Assembly (NCBI RefSeq): GCF_013410405.1
Contig: NZ_JACCFK010000001.1
Span: 992,001-1,056,000 of the forward strand
DNA length: 64,000 nucleotides
Reading direction: 5' to 3'
Origin: Amycolatopsis endophytica
Lineage (GTDB): Bacteria; Actinomycetota; Actinomycetes; Mycobacteriales; Pseudonocardiaceae
Under the pieces are notes generated by a model, which was not told the DNA's origin, searched no databases, and was given only the letters and a program-made list of their open reading frames with translations. The translations under genes were made by a program, and so were the position numbers. Within the stretch, counting starts at the first letter, position 1. Each line of letters begins with the position of its first letter. Below, in pieces: positions 55,637 to 64,000 of the stretch.

Positions 55637-56527
55637 TCAGTGCAGGTTCTCGTACAGCTCCCGGGCCAGCGCGGCGGTCTCGGACGGCGTCTTGCCGACC
55701 TTCACGCCCGCGGCCTCGAGGGCCTCCTTCTTCGCCTGCGCGGTACCGGCCGAGCCGGACACGATGGCGCCCGCGTGCCCCATGGTCTTGCCCTCGGGTG
55801 CGGTGAAGCCCGCGACGTAACCGACGACCGGTTTGGTCACGTTCTCCTTGATGTAGGCCGCGGCCCGCTCCTCCGCGTCGCCACCGATCTCACCGATCAT
55901 GACGATGACCTCGGTCTCGGGGTCGGCCTGGAAGGCTTCGAGCGCGTCGATGTGGGTGGTGCCGATGACCGGGTCGCCACCGATGCCGACGGCCGTGGAG
56001 AAGCCGATGTCACGCAGCTCGTACATCATCTGGTAGGTCAGCGTGCCCGACTTCGACACCAGACCGATCTTGCCGGGGCCGGTGATGTTGGCCGGGATGA
56101 TGCCGGCGTTGGACTTGCCGGGCGAGATGACGCCGGGGCAGTTCGGGCCGATGATGCGGGTCTTGTTGCCCTTGGCGACGGCGTGCGCCCAGAAGTACGC
56201 CGAGTCGTGCACCGGGATGCCCTCGGTGATGACCACGGCGAGCGGGATCTGGGCGTCGATCGCCTCGACGACCGCGTCCTTGGCGAACTTCGGCGGCACG
56301 AAGATGACCGACACGTCGGCGCCGGTCTCCTTCATGGCCTCTTCGACCGTGCCGAACACGGTGAGGTCCTTGCCGGCGATGGTGACCGTCTGGCCCGCCT
56401 TGCGGGCGTTGACGCCACCGACGATGTTCGCGCCGGCCTGCAGCATCTTGGTCGCGTGCTTGGTGCCCTCGGACCCGGTGATGCCCTGAACGATGATCTT
56501 GCTGCTGGAATCGAGGAAGATCGACAT
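55637..56527 (-). CDS. sucD: succinyl-CoA synthetase alpha subunit
   Basis: A 296-residue subunit with the CoA-binding Rossmann fold ([18 protein letters not shown]) and the phosphorylated His in [11 protein letters not shown]. It forms succinate from succinyl-CoA with nucleotide triphosphate production. It follows sucC by 5 nt. Confidence 0.97.
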   Translation of the reverse strand: MSIFLDSSSKIIVQGITGSEGTKHATKMLQAGANIVGGVNARKAGQTVTIAGKDLTVFGTVEEAMKETGADVSVIFVPPKFAKDAVVEAIDAQIPLAVVITEGIPVHDSAYFWAHAVAKGNKTRIIGPNCPGVISPGKSNAGIIPANITGPGKIGLVSKSGTLTYQMMYELRDIGFSTAVGIGGDPVIGTTHIDALEAFQADPETEVIVMIGEIGGDAEERAAAYIKENVTKPVVGYVAGFTAPEGKTMGHAGAIVSGSAGTAQAKKEALEAAGVKVGKTPSETAALARELYENLH

Positions 56528-56532
56528 GTCTC

Positions 56533-57702
56533 TTACGCTCCTGCCGCCGCGAGCTCGGCAGCCTTGTCCGCCGCGTTGTCCATGGTGTCCACCTGCGTCA
56601 CGAGCGGGTGGTTGGCGTCGTCGAGGATCTTGCGGCCTTCCTCGACGTTGTTGCCGTCCAGGCGGACGACCAGCGGCTTGGTGGCCTCGTCGCCCAGGAT
56701 CTTGAGGGCCTCGACGATGCCGTTGGCGACCGCGTCACACGCGGTGATGCCACCGAAGACGTTGACGAACACCGACTTGACGGCCGGGTCGTTGAGGATG
56801 ACGTCCAGACCGGCCGCCATGACCTCGGCCGAGGCGCCGCCACCGATGTCGAGGAAGTTGGCCGGCTTCACGCCGCCGTGCCTCTCACCGGCGTAGGCGA
56901 CCACGTCCAGGGTGGACATGACCAGGCCCGCGCCGTTGCCGATGATGCCGACCTCGCCGTCGAGCTTGACGTAGTTGAGGTCCTTGGCCTTGGCCTTGGC
57001 CTCCAGCGGGTCCTCGGCCTGCTTGTCGACGAGCTCCTCGTGCGCCGGGTGGCGGAAGGAGGCGTTCTCGTCGAGCGTGACCTTGCCGTCGAGGGCGACG
57101 ATCTTGTCCTGCGGGTCGCGGACCAGCGGGTTGACCTCGACCAGCGTGGCGTCCTCGGCCACGAAGGTCTCCCACAGCTTCACGACCACGTCGGCCGCCT
57201 GGTCGCGGATGACCTCGGGGAAGTTGCCCTGGGTCAGGATCTCCAGGGCCTTGGCCTTGTCGACACCGGCGATCGCGTCGACCGGCACCTTGGCGAGCGC
57301 GTCGGGCCGCTCCACGGCCAGCTGCTCGATCTCCATGCCGCCCTCGGCCGAAGCCATGGCGAGGAAGGTGCGGTTGGCGCGGTCCAGCAGGAAGGAGAAG
57401 TAGTACTCCTCCGCGATGTCGGACGCCTCGGTCACCAGCACGCGGTGCGTGATGTGGCCCTTGATGTCGAGGCCGAGAATGGCTTCCGCCTTCTCCTTGG
57501 TCTCGGCCGGGTTCTGGGCGAGCTTCACACCACCGGCCTTGCCGCGGCCACCGGTCTTGACCTGGGCCTTGACGACGACCTGGCCACCGATCTCCTCGGC
57601 CGCGGCCTGGGCTTCTTCCGGGGTGCTCGCGACGGCGCCGGGCAGTACCGGCACGCCGTGGGCGGCGAAGAGATCCTTCGCCTGGTATTCGTAGAGGTCC
57701 AC
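56533..57702 (-). CDS. sucC: succinyl-CoA synthetase beta subunit
   Basis: A 389-residue ATP-grasp subunit. It shows [26 protein letters not shown] and the C-terminal [19 protein letters not shown] of the beta subunit. The GTG at 57702 has GGAG upstream and begins the family-typical [12 protein letters not shown]. First gene of sucCD. Confidence 0.97.
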   Translation of the reverse strand: MDLYEYQAKDLFAAHGVPVLPGAVASTPEEAQAAAEEIGGQVVVKAQVKTGGRGKAGGVKLAQNPAETKEKAEAILGLDIKGHITHRVLVTEASDIAEEYYFSFLLDRANRTFLAMASAEGGMEIEQLAVERPDALAKVPVDAIAGVDKAKALEILTQGNFPEVIRDQAADVVVKLWETFVAEDATLVEVNPLVRDPQDKIVALDGKVTLDENASFRHPAHEELVDKQAEDPLEAKAKAKDLNYVKLDGEVGIIGNGAGLVMSTLDVVAYAGERHGGVKPANFLDIGGGASAEVMAAGLDVILNDPAVKSVFVNVFGGITACDAVANGIVEALKILGDEATKPLVVRLDGNNVEEGRKILDDANHPLVTQVDTMDNAADKAAELAAAGA

Positions 57703-57858
57703 TACTCCAGTCTCCTGACGACACACGCCGCTTGCGGTTACCGGTCGCCTCGCGAGGGGTGAACCGAGAGCGGGTGCTTGTTGCAAACCATGCTGCCGGA
57801 CGGAGACGACCCTAGCGACCTGCGCTTTGGCACGGGGCGGCGCATCCGGTGAACTCGG

Positions 57859-60000
57859 TCACCGTATGGATCCAGAGCGTGTTTTCGGAGTGTGAATCGA
57901 ACCACGCGCGGCCAGCACGGCCGCGATGACGAGCGCCAGCGCACAGCCGAGGGCGAGCCACCAGCCGAGCCCGGCGCGCGCACCGGCGATCTCGTCACCG
58001 GCGAGCGGCAGCTCGGCCGCGCGCAACCCCGCGACGCAGGCCGCGCCCGCGAGCAGCGCGGCGGCGCGGGCGGGGCGGCAGCGCGGGGCCAGGACGCAGA
58101 CGCCCAGCACGGTCAGCAGGGCGACGAGGAGTCCCCAGGACGGCGTGCCGAAGCTCGACCAGAGCGCGGGCTCGACGTAGTCCGTGGCGAGGATCGACGG
58201 TGTGCCGAAGGCGCCGATGGCCAGGATTCCCGCCGCGACCAGCGGCGTGATCAGGTCGGCGCCGGGCAGGGACGGTCCGTCGCCGAGCGCCGTGGCCGGG
58301 TCGGTGGTCTCGTCGCGTTCGACCATGCCGGCGACGACGGAGCAGCAGGCGGTGATCGCCGAGCCGACGATCGCCAGCGCGGTCCACAGGACGCCGGGGC
58401 CGGGCGTGAGGCCGGCGCCGAGTTCGGTGGCGGTGACCGCCATGGTCAGCACGGCCGTGCCCGCCAGCGGGACACCGACCCAGGCGACGGACAGTGCCGG
58501 CCGCACCCACGCGGCGGGGCCCGCGGTGAACATCACGAGCCCGAGGACCCCGACGAGCAGCCCCGCGACGAGGAACGCCGAGCGGGACGGGCTCTGCGGC
58601 CCGTCGAGCCCCTCGGCGATGACGACCTGCGGGGTGAGCGCCCCGGCGACGGCGGCCGCCGCGGTGAGCACGGCGAGTGCGCCGGTGACGATCCGCAGGC
58701 GGCGGATGCCGGGCAGGGTGATCTCGCCCGCCTCGTCGTCGTCACGTGCGTCGCGGGTGGCCGCGGTCGGCAGGAAGGCCGCCGCGATCAGCCCGGCCGC
58801 GCCGACGAGCACGAGGATCGGCCCCGCCGAGAGCCGCACGCCCGGCAGGCTCAGCCCGGACACGAGGTTCGGCAGCCCGAGGACCGCCGCGGTGATGCCG
58901 AGCCCCAGCAGGCCGCCGCGCGCGACCGCCGTTCCGGACCCGGCGAGCAGCACGGTCGCGACAGGCAGGGCGAAGGCCAGCAGGAGGCTGCCGGTCAGCA
59001 CCAGCGCCGGGCTCTCGAACGCACTGCCCGCGGGCAGGAACGCGTCGGTGGACGTGAAGGGCGCCATCATGACCCCCACCGCCGCGACGACGGCCGCGAA
59101 CATGCCGAAGACCAGCCCGGCCCTGCCGACCTCGGCACCCTCCGGCCACGCGTCGGCGCCCGCGCCGCCGTCGACGGCGGCGGTGACGCCCCCGTGGGCC
59201 TTATGGGACGGCACAGCTCCGCTCGCTGCGCGACCAGCAACGCCGCCCGCGCCCGACGCGGTGCCGCCCGCGCCGGCCCCGGCGGCGGTGTCACCGTCCG
59301 CCGACGCCGAGCCGACAGTGCCGTCAGCGGCGGCACCTGAATCGGTGGCAACCGGCTCGGCCGCAGCCGGTGAGGCCGAGCCTTCGCCGCCGCCAGCAGC
59401 CTCGCGTGCGCTCGTGGCAGCGTCGAGCTCAGGTGCTGTCCCGCCGGTCGTGCCGTTTACGCCACGGCGGGCCGCGAGGGCCTCGGCCGCCGCGGAGGTC
59501 GCCGGGGTCCACGGAGCGTCCGCCTTCGGCGCCGCGGCGCGCGTGGCCATCACGCCTGCCGCGATCGCGGCCACGTGCCCGGCCAGCAGGCACCACAGCC
59601 CGGCCCCGGCGGCGGGCTCGGCCAGCGAGTGCAACCGGAACAGCTCGGGCCGCGCCGCGCCGACCGGGTCCGTCAGCAGCATCAGGTCGAGCACCAGGCG
59701 TCCCGGCGCGAGCGCCGCCACGGCGGCCAGCACACCGGCCGCTGTCTGGTGACGGCCGCGCAGGGCCAGCACCGCCACGACGACCATCGGCGCCACGGCC
59801 AGCACCACCAGCAACGGCGCGCTGCCGAACCCGCGCTCGGCACCGCCTGCCACCGGCAGGACGGCGCCGGCGGCGAGCAGCACGGCCGAGACCGCACCCG
59901 CCACGTACGCCGGGACGGACGGGGACCGGCCGGCTGTGGCCGGATCGGGATTGACGGGAAGCTGCACGGCAGCCGCACCGCCGGTGCTGTCAGTGTCCAT
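57859..60000 (-). CDS. large polytopic membrane protein with Gly/Ala-rich loop
   Basis: A 713-residue protein with four or five hydrophobic helices at residues 30-152. A Gly/Ala/Ser/Asp-rich loop of about 135 residues (155-290) follows, then at least ten further helices to the C-terminus. The loop has almost no hydrophobic residues and looks disordered. No transporter or enzyme motif was recognised. The ATG at 60000 has GTGAGA upstream. It lies between the M23 peptidase and sucC, where related genomes also hold membrane proteins of unknown role. Confidence 0.75.
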   Translation of the reverse strand: MDTDSTGGAAAVQLPVNPDPATAGRSPSVPAYVAGAVSAVLLAAGAVLPVAGGAERGFGSAPLLVVLAVAPMVVVAVLALRGRHQTAAGVLAAVAALAPGRLVLDLMLLTDPVGAARPELFRLHSLAEPAAGAGLWCLLAGHVAAIAAGVMATRAAAPKADAPWTPATSAAAEALAARRGVNGTTGGTAPELDAATSAREAAGGGEGSASPAAAEPVATDSGAAADGTVGSASADGDTAAGAGAGGTASGAGGVAGRAASGAVPSHKAHGGVTAAVDGGAGADAWPEGAEVGRAGLVFGMFAAVVAAVGVMMAPFTSTDAFLPAGSAFESPALVLTGSLLLAFALPVATVLLAGSGTAVARGGLLGLGITAAVLGLPNLVSGLSLPGVRLSAGPILVLVGAAGLIAAAFLPTAATRDARDDDEAGEITLPGIRRLRIVTGALAVLTAAAAVAGALTPQVVIAEGLDGPQSPSRSAFLVAGLLVGVLGLVMFTAGPAAWVRPALSVAWVGVPLAGTAVLTMAVTATELGAGLTPGPGVLWTALAIVGSAITACCSVVAGMVERDETTDPATALGDGPSLPGADLITPLVAAGILAIGAFGTPSILATDYVEPALWSSFGTPSWGLLVALLTVLGVCVLAPRCRPARAAALLAGAACVAGLRAAELPLAGDEIAGARAGLGWWLALGCALALVIAAVLAARGSIHTPKTRSGSIR

Positions 60001-60477
60001 GTGATCTCACGTCGTCGGGGTCGGAAGAGCGGTCAGGACGGCCGGCCTCGGCGGCCGAGAGCCGCGGGACGACCGAAGCCCGCGCGACGCGTCAACGTCG
60101 AGCGCCGACCGCCGCACACCGGCGATCACGTTCCCGCGCGGCCTCGCTACCAACACCGGCGCCGACGCTAGCAAGCCGCCGAGGTTGCCCTCGGGACCCC
60201 AGGAAAAAACGAACCGTGTCGCACATCACACCGACGGCGGAATATCCCGTCTACCCAGTGTCATCTCTCCGGCCGACCTGTCGCACTCCTGGCCACGTTC
60301 GGCCCATACGACGGCGGGATCTTGCCGAGAACCACATCCCTTCGTTACTGTCCCCCGGTCCCCATCACGGTCAGGTCACGATGCGGGCAGCGGGCAACCA
60401 CCCCCCGAACGGTTGTCCACCGGGTCCCCCCGCCCGGTGCCCGCGGTCTGACCCCCCGAGTAACGGAAGGCCCTGTC
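60001..60477. other. divergent promoter region between membrane protein and M23 peptidase
   Basis: About 480 bp without a gene. The plus strand has a likely promoter near 60322 (listed separately), then a C-rich leader of about 120 nt with several potential stems. I looked for a c-di-AMP (ydaO) riboswitch, common before wall-lytic genes in this phylum, and did not find its conserved blocks. Confidence 0.45.
60322..60351 (+). promoter_or_regulatory. putative promoter of the M23 peptidase gene
   Basis: TTGCCG (60322-60327) and TACTGT (60346-60351) with an 18-nt spacer. Transcription would start about 120 nt before the gene. Confidence 0.45.
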
Positions 60478-61293
60478 TTGGCTCGATACCGCTCCCCCGG
60501 CGGCCAAGCTCCTTCCCCGGAACTCGATGACGACGCTGTGGACGGCGCCGTCGTCCGTGTCCGGGGCGCCCACCGGCTCCCCGCGCCCTCGTCGGCGCTG
60601 CGTGGCCGGGTCGTGGTCGCCGCCGTCGCCGCAGGCGCTTTCGCCGCCGCTGCCGCGGGACAGACGCTGCAGGCCGTGCAGACTTCCGACGCCGACGTGA
60701 CTCCACTGGCCAACGCCGAGGACGCCAGCGCTTCGTTCGCCGTCGGCAGTGACGCCCCCACCGGCGCGCCCGAGATCCTGCCCGCCTCCAACTTCACCGA
60801 CGCCTCCGCCGAGGTCCAGCGCCTCACTGACAGCGAGAACGTCACGATGGCCCGGCAGGCCCGCGACGCCGAGGCGGCCCGGATCGCCGCCGAAGAGGCC
60901 GCCCGCCCCAAGACCTGCCTGCCGGCCAAGGGCACCTACACCTCGGGGTTCGGCGCCCGCTGGGGCGCGAGCCACTACGGCATCGACATCGCCAACTCGA
61001 TCGGCACCCCGATCTACGCCGCCTCCGACGGCGTCGTGATCGAGGCGGGCCCCGCCAGCGGTTTCGGGCTGTGGGTGAAGATCCAGCTCGACGACGGCAC
61101 CGTGCAGGTGTACGGCCACATGAACAGCTACTCGGTACGCAAAGGCCAGAAGGTCAAGTGCGGCGAGGAGATCGCGGAGATCGGCAACCGCGGCCAGAGC
61201 ACCGGACCGCACCTGCACTTCGAGGTCTGGCAGAACGGCACCAAGAAGATCGACCCGCGCCCGTGGCTCGCCGCGCGCGGCGTCTACATCTGA
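60478..61293 (+). CDS. M23-family (LytM) metallopeptidase, exported
   Basis: A 271-residue wall hydrolase. An N-terminal membrane/signal segment (VVVAAVAAGAFAAAAAG) is followed by a helical stalk of about 80 residues and a LytM domain. Zinc ligands are present: His and Asp in HYGIDIAN, and the HLHF motif in GPHLHFEVW. Two Cys (KTCLPAKG, VKCGEE) may form a disulfide. The enzyme would cut peptidoglycan cross-bridges, or be a regulator of such. A TTG at 60478 is chosen: GGAAGG lies 7 nt upstream. Corresponds in position to Rv0950c. Confidence 0.9.
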   Translation: MARYRSPGGQAPSPELDDDAVDGAVVRVRGAHRLPAPSSALRGRVVVAAVAAGAFAAAAAGQTLQAVQTSDADVTPLANAEDASASFAVGSDAPTGAPEILPASNFTDASAEVQRLTDSENVTMARQARDAEAARIAAEEAARPKTCLPAKGTYTSGFGARWGASHYGIDIANSIGTPIYAASDGVVIEAGPASGFGLWVKIQLDDGTVQVYGHMNSYSVRKGQKVKCGEEIAEIGNRGQSTGPHLHFEVWQNGTKKIDPRPWLAARGVYI

Positions 61294-61300
61294 CGGCCCC

Positions 61301-61549
61301 TCACGAGGCCGGCCGCAGGAAACAGGCCACCGCGACCTGCCACACCCCGCACAGCCTCCGCGACCCCCGGCGGCACAGCTCACACCGCCCGTCCTGCGCG
61401 CCGTGGCGCTCCAGGAGCAGCCGCCAGGCACCGAGGAGGACCAGGGCCTCCGCGGCCGGTAACGCCCCGTCCCGGACCGTGCTCGCCACCATGCGCTCGA
61501 CGCGCTCCAGGACGCCTGCCCGCACGTACGGGTACCACTGTTTCGCCAC
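61301..61549 (-). CDS. small Cys-containing protein of unknown function
   Basis: An 82-residue protein: VAKQWYPYVRAGVLERVERM, a helix ALVLLGAWRLLLERHG, then CELCRRGSRRLC near the C-terminus, a possible zinc knuckle. GGGAGG lies 7 nt before the GTG at 61549. It converges on the M23 peptidase gene with 7 bp between stops. No family was recognised. Upstream of it lies a 21-bp repeat array. Confidence 0.55.
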   Translation of the reverse strand: MAKQWYPYVRAGVLERVERMVASTVRDGALPAAEALVLLGAWRLLLERHGAQDGRCELCRRGSRRLCGVWQVAVACFLRPAS

Positions 61550-61644
61550 ACCATGCCCTCCCGAGGGTTCGAACTTCCGTTCGAGACAGGTATAGCGGAG
61601 GGGTCTGACAGTTTTCGGCACGTGCCCGGCAGCCCGTCCGGAAC

Positions 61645-61725
61645 GGCCAACACGCCAACCGGAGCAGCCAACACGCCGACCGGAGCGGCAAACACGCCAG
61701 CCGGAGCGGCCAACACGGCCAGCGC
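61645..61725. repeat. 21-bp tandem repeat array
   Basis: Four direct units: GGCCAACACGCCAACCGGAGC, GCCAACACGCCGACCGGAGC, GCAAACACGCCAGCCGGAGC and GCCAACACGGCCAGC. Same unit as near 11.4 kb, here without an inverted half. Non-coding; lies just downstream of the amidohydrolase gene. Confidence 0.8.
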
Positions 61726-61758
61726 GTTCGCGGTGGTGCGGTCGTGGACAGTGGCTCG

Positions 61759-62865
61759 TCAGCGGACCCGGCGCCCGCCCTGCCACACCGCCCGCACCCG
61801 GCCGGCCAGATCGGTCACGTCGAGCCCGGAACCGTGCAGCAACACCAGATCCGCCCGCGAGCCCGGCACGATCGCGCCACGATCGTCGAGCCCCAGCAGA
61901 CGCGCCGCCTCCGAAGTCGCCGCACGCAGCGCGCCCACGGGCCCGAGCCCGGCCGCGGACAGGTGCGCCACCTCGTCCAGCACCTTCTCGTAGCCGGACA
62001 CCGCGTCCGCGCCCGCGGCGATGGGGATTCCCGCCTCCAGCGCCAGACGCACCGAGCGGACATGGGCTCCGGCGGCGTCGGAACCGTGCGTCACCGACAG
62101 AGTCGGCACGTACCAGGCTCCCTGCGCCGCCATGACCGCCACCGCGGAGGCGTCCAGGAAGGTCCCGTGCTCCACGCTGCGCACACCCGCCGAAGCCGCC
62201 GCCTCCGCGGCACGAGCGCCGTGCGCGTGCGCCATCACCCGGCGCCCGCCCTGACGCCCCGCCTCGTCCACGAGCGCGGCCAGTTCACCGTCGGTCATCT
62301 GGACGTCATGGGCGCGTGCTCCCTCGGACAGCGACCCGCTCACGGCCACCTTGATCCAGTCCGCGTCCGCGCGCACCATCCGCCGTACCGCAGCCCGCGC
62401 GCCGGAGGGACCGTCGAAGACGGGTGAAGGCATCGACGGGTCATCGAAGCGCTCCACCGGCCCGTGTGCGGGATCCCAGTGATCCCCGATGCCGCCCGTG
62501 GTCGACAGCTGACGCAGGCTGATCAGCAGTTGCGGCCCCTCGATCCAGCCACGCGCGAGTGCCATCCGCAGACCGGCGTCGGCGCCCCACGCGTCCCGCA
62601 CCGTCGTCACCCCGAGGTTCAGCAGTGTCCGCAGCGCCGCTACCGCCGCCAGCGTGCGGGCGCTGCGCGGGCCGTACTCCTGGAACGCCACGTGCACGTG
62701 ACAGTCCACGAACCCGGGCACGAGCAGACCCCCGGAGCAGTCCACCCGCTCCGGCCCGTCCAGCGCCGGGCCCACCGCCGCGATCCGTTCGCCGGACAGC
62801 AGGACATCAGCGCGCGTCACGTCACCGGTGACGACGTCCAGGACCGATCCCCCAGCGAGCAGCAT
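61759..62865 (-). CDS. amidohydrolase family protein
   Basis: A 368-residue metal-dependent hydrolase with the TIM-barrel amidohydrolase ligands. HxH lies in FVDCHVHVAF, the bridging Lys in WIKVAVSG, His in MAHAHGA and SVEHGTFLD, and the catalytic Asp in AAGADAVSG. It resembles imidazolonepropionase-like and Xaa-Arg/Pro dipeptidase members; the substrate is open. Its ATG directly follows the pcrA stop (TAG-ATG), so the two are co-transcribed. Confidence 0.88.
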   Translation of the reverse strand: MLLAGGSVLDVVTGDVTRADVLLSGERIAAVGPALDGPERVDCSGGLLVPGFVDCHVHVAFQEYGPRSARTLAAVAALRTLLNLGVTTVRDAWGADAGLRMALARGWIEGPQLLISLRQLSTTGGIGDHWDPAHGPVERFDDPSMPSPVFDGPSGARAAVRRMVRADADWIKVAVSGSLSEGARAHDVQMTDGELAALVDEAGRQGGRRVMAHAHGARAAEAAASAGVRSVEHGTFLDASAVAVMAAQGAWYVPTLSVTHGSDAAGAHVRSVRLALEAGIPIAAGADAVSGYEKVLDEVAHLSAAGLGPVGALRAATSEAARLLGLDDRGAIVPGSRADLVLLHGSGLDVTDLAGRVRAVWQGGRRVR

Positions 62866-64000
62866 CTACAACTTCACCATCGGAACGCTGCCGATCAGCA
62901 TCAGCTTCACCTTGCCCGCGCTGCCGAAGTCGATGGTGGCCGTCGCGCGGGGGCCTTCGCCGGAGGCTTCGACCACCGTGCCGAGACCGTACTTGTCGTG
63001 GTTGACCCTGTCGCCTACGTCGAGCTTCAGCGCGACCGTGTTCTGCCAGCCCTTGACCGGCGTGGTCCGCATGCCGCGGGCCGCGAGTCCGGCCTGTGCG
63101 GAGTCCTCGCCGAAGCGTGAGCGACGACCCCAGGTGGTCGCGGCGCGTGGTGACCCGAACGACGACTCCGCCGCCGGTTCCTCGCGGCGCCAGTCCAGCA
63201 GGTCGGCGGGAACCTCGTCGAAGAAGCGCGACGCCGGATTCGTCATCGGCTGGCCCCACGCCGACCGCGTGATCGCCCGGCTCAGGTACAGCCGCTGCCG
63301 TGCACGCGTGATCGCCACGTACGCCAGCCGCCGCTCCTCGGCCAGCTCGGCGGGCTCACCCAGCGCACGCAGGTGCGGGAAGACGCCGTCCTCCCAGCCG
63401 GTGCAGAAGACCACCGGGTACTCCAGGCCCTTGGCGGTGTGCACGGTCATCAACGTGACCACGCCGGCGTCCTCTTCCTCCTCTTCTTCGGAGTCGGGGC
63501 TGGGGATCGAGTCCGCGTCCGCGACGAGCGACACCCGCTCCAGGAAGGCAGGCAGCGAGCCCGGCTCGGGCGCGCCCGCGTCGACGTCCTCGGTGAGCGG
63601 GCCCAGCTCGGCCGCCTGCTCGGCGAACTCCCGGGCGACGGTCACGAGCTCGGTCAGGTTGTCCACCCGCGAGGCGTCCTGCGGGTCGTCCGACTCCTCC
63701 AGCTCGGTGCGGTAGCCCGTGCGCTCCAGCACGGCCTCCAGCACGTCGGCGACCTCGGCGCCGCCGTCGACCAGCTCGATCAGCCCGTCGAGCAGCTCGA
63801 CGAACCCGGCGATCGCCTTCTGCGAGCGCGGGTTGAGCAGCGCCACCTTGCCCGCCACGGCGTCGCGCAACGCGGCCGCGAACGAGATCCGCTCCCGCTC
63901 GGCGTGCGTGGCGACGACCGCCTCCGCGCGGTCGCCGATGCCGCGCTTGGGCACGTTGAGCACGCGCCGCAGGCTCACCGTGTCCTCCGGGTTGGCCAGC
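62866..64000 (-). CDS. pcrA: UvrD/PcrA-type DNA helicase, C-terminal part
   Basis: The gene runs off the right edge; 378 C-terminal residues are seen. Superfamily 1 motifs IV-VI are present: LMTVHTAKGLEYPVVF (motif V), EERRLAYVAITRARQRLYL (motif VI). The C-terminal tail holds a KYGLGTVVEASGEGP RNA-polymerase-binding Tudor-like domain, as in PcrA and UvrD1. It unwinds DNA in nucleotide excision repair and removes stalled polymerase. The gene order with the M23 peptidase, sucCD and perM matches Rv0949-Rv0955. Confidence 0.94.
   Translation of the reverse strand, partial: LANPEDTVSLRRVLNVPKRGIGDRAEAVVATHAERERISFAAALRDAVAGKVALLNPRSQKAIAGFVELLDGLIELVDGGAEVADVLEAVLERTGYRTELEESDDPQDASRVDNLTELVTVAREFAEQAAELGPLTEDVDAGAPEPGSLPAFLERVSLVADADSIPSPDSEEEEEEDAGVVTLMTVHTAKGLEYPVVFCTGWEDGVFPHLRALGEPAELAEERRLAYVAITRARQRLYLSRAITRSAWGQPMTNPASRFFDEVPADLLDWRREEPAAESSFGSPRAATTWGRRSRFGEDSAQAGLAARGMRTTPVKGWQNTVALKLDVGDRVNHDKYGLGTVVEASGEGPRATATIDFGSAGKVKLMLIGSVPMVKL

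Noticed and set aside
60201..60477. c-di-AMP (ydaO-type) riboswitch before the M23 peptidase
   Set aside because: Expected from related wall-hydrolase genes, but the conserved blocks of that riboswitch are not found in the leader.
61645..61725. CRISPR-like array
   Set aside because: Units are contiguous 21-mers with no unique spacers and no cas genes nearby.

Overview
The window is high-GC, gene-dense DNA from an actinomycete chromosome. The best fit is a member of the Pseudonocardiaceae such as Amycolatopsis; this is inference, not a database match. Supporting features are GTG and TTG starts, many start codons 6-7 nt after a -10 hexamer (leaderless transcripts), a perfect actinobacterial LexA box, an sdhCDAB operon, an imuA-imuB-dnaE2 mutasome, and a run of genes matching Mycobacterium tuberculosis Rv0949-Rv0957 (uvrD/pcrA, M23 peptidase, sucC, sucD, DUF5336, perM, purN, purH). 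I saw no rRNA, tRNA, CRISPR array, insertion sequence or prophage.

Layout. 1-0.7 kb: the 3' end of a SorC-type regulator and a decayed MntA-HepT toxin-antitoxin pair. 0.7-11.4 kb: cytochrome P450, a Pro-rich exported protein, a DUF3516-type helicase divergent from an acidic protein, an MFS carrier, adenosine deaminase, a coiled-coil protein and a VOC protein. 11.7-18.4 kb (minus strand): a nucleoside uptake and salvage operon, in transcription order BMP lipoprotein, ABC ATPase, two permeases, cytidine deaminase, thymidine phosphorylase. 18.9-22.4 kb: sdhCDAB with a strong terminator. 22.5-26 kb: VWA protein, SCO4848-type membrane protein and a D,D-carboxypeptidase, followed by about 0.6 kb of repeat-rich non-coding DNA with a large palindrome. 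26.5-32.7 kb: POT peptide transporter, YihY/BrkB protein, trpS, an ArsR-like regulator, xth and an SH3b protein. 32.8-34.2 kb: a frameshifted membrane-protein gene and a vapBC pair with a perfect operator. 34.3-39.4 kb: icd, an HhH-GPD protein, a metallothionein-like protein, DUF1918, an MFS pump, DUF3017 and folD.

39.5-42.6 kb encodes the most unusual protein: about 1,039 residues joining an N-terminal YezG/DUF600-like (immunity-type) domain to a C-terminal TNT (NAD+ glycohydrolase toxin) domain through a minisatellite-coded linker. It is followed by a pentapeptide-repeat protein and a Nudix hydrolase. 43.9-49.95 kb is the SOS mutasome (imuA, imuB, a 43-residue ORF, dnaE2) with its LexA box. 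50.0-57.7 kb holds map behind a double palindromic operator, purH-purN-perM, DUF5336 and sucCD. 57.9-64 kb holds a large membrane protein, an M23 peptidase, a small Cys-containing protein, an amidohydrolase and the 3' part of pcrA/uvrD, which runs off the right edge.

The gene content is mainly core metabolism (two TCA-cycle loci plus icd, purine synthesis, nucleoside salvage, one-carbon metabolism) and DNA repair. Small accessory insertions include toxin-antitoxin relics, 21-bp tandem repeats at gene ends and the TNT fusion gene.
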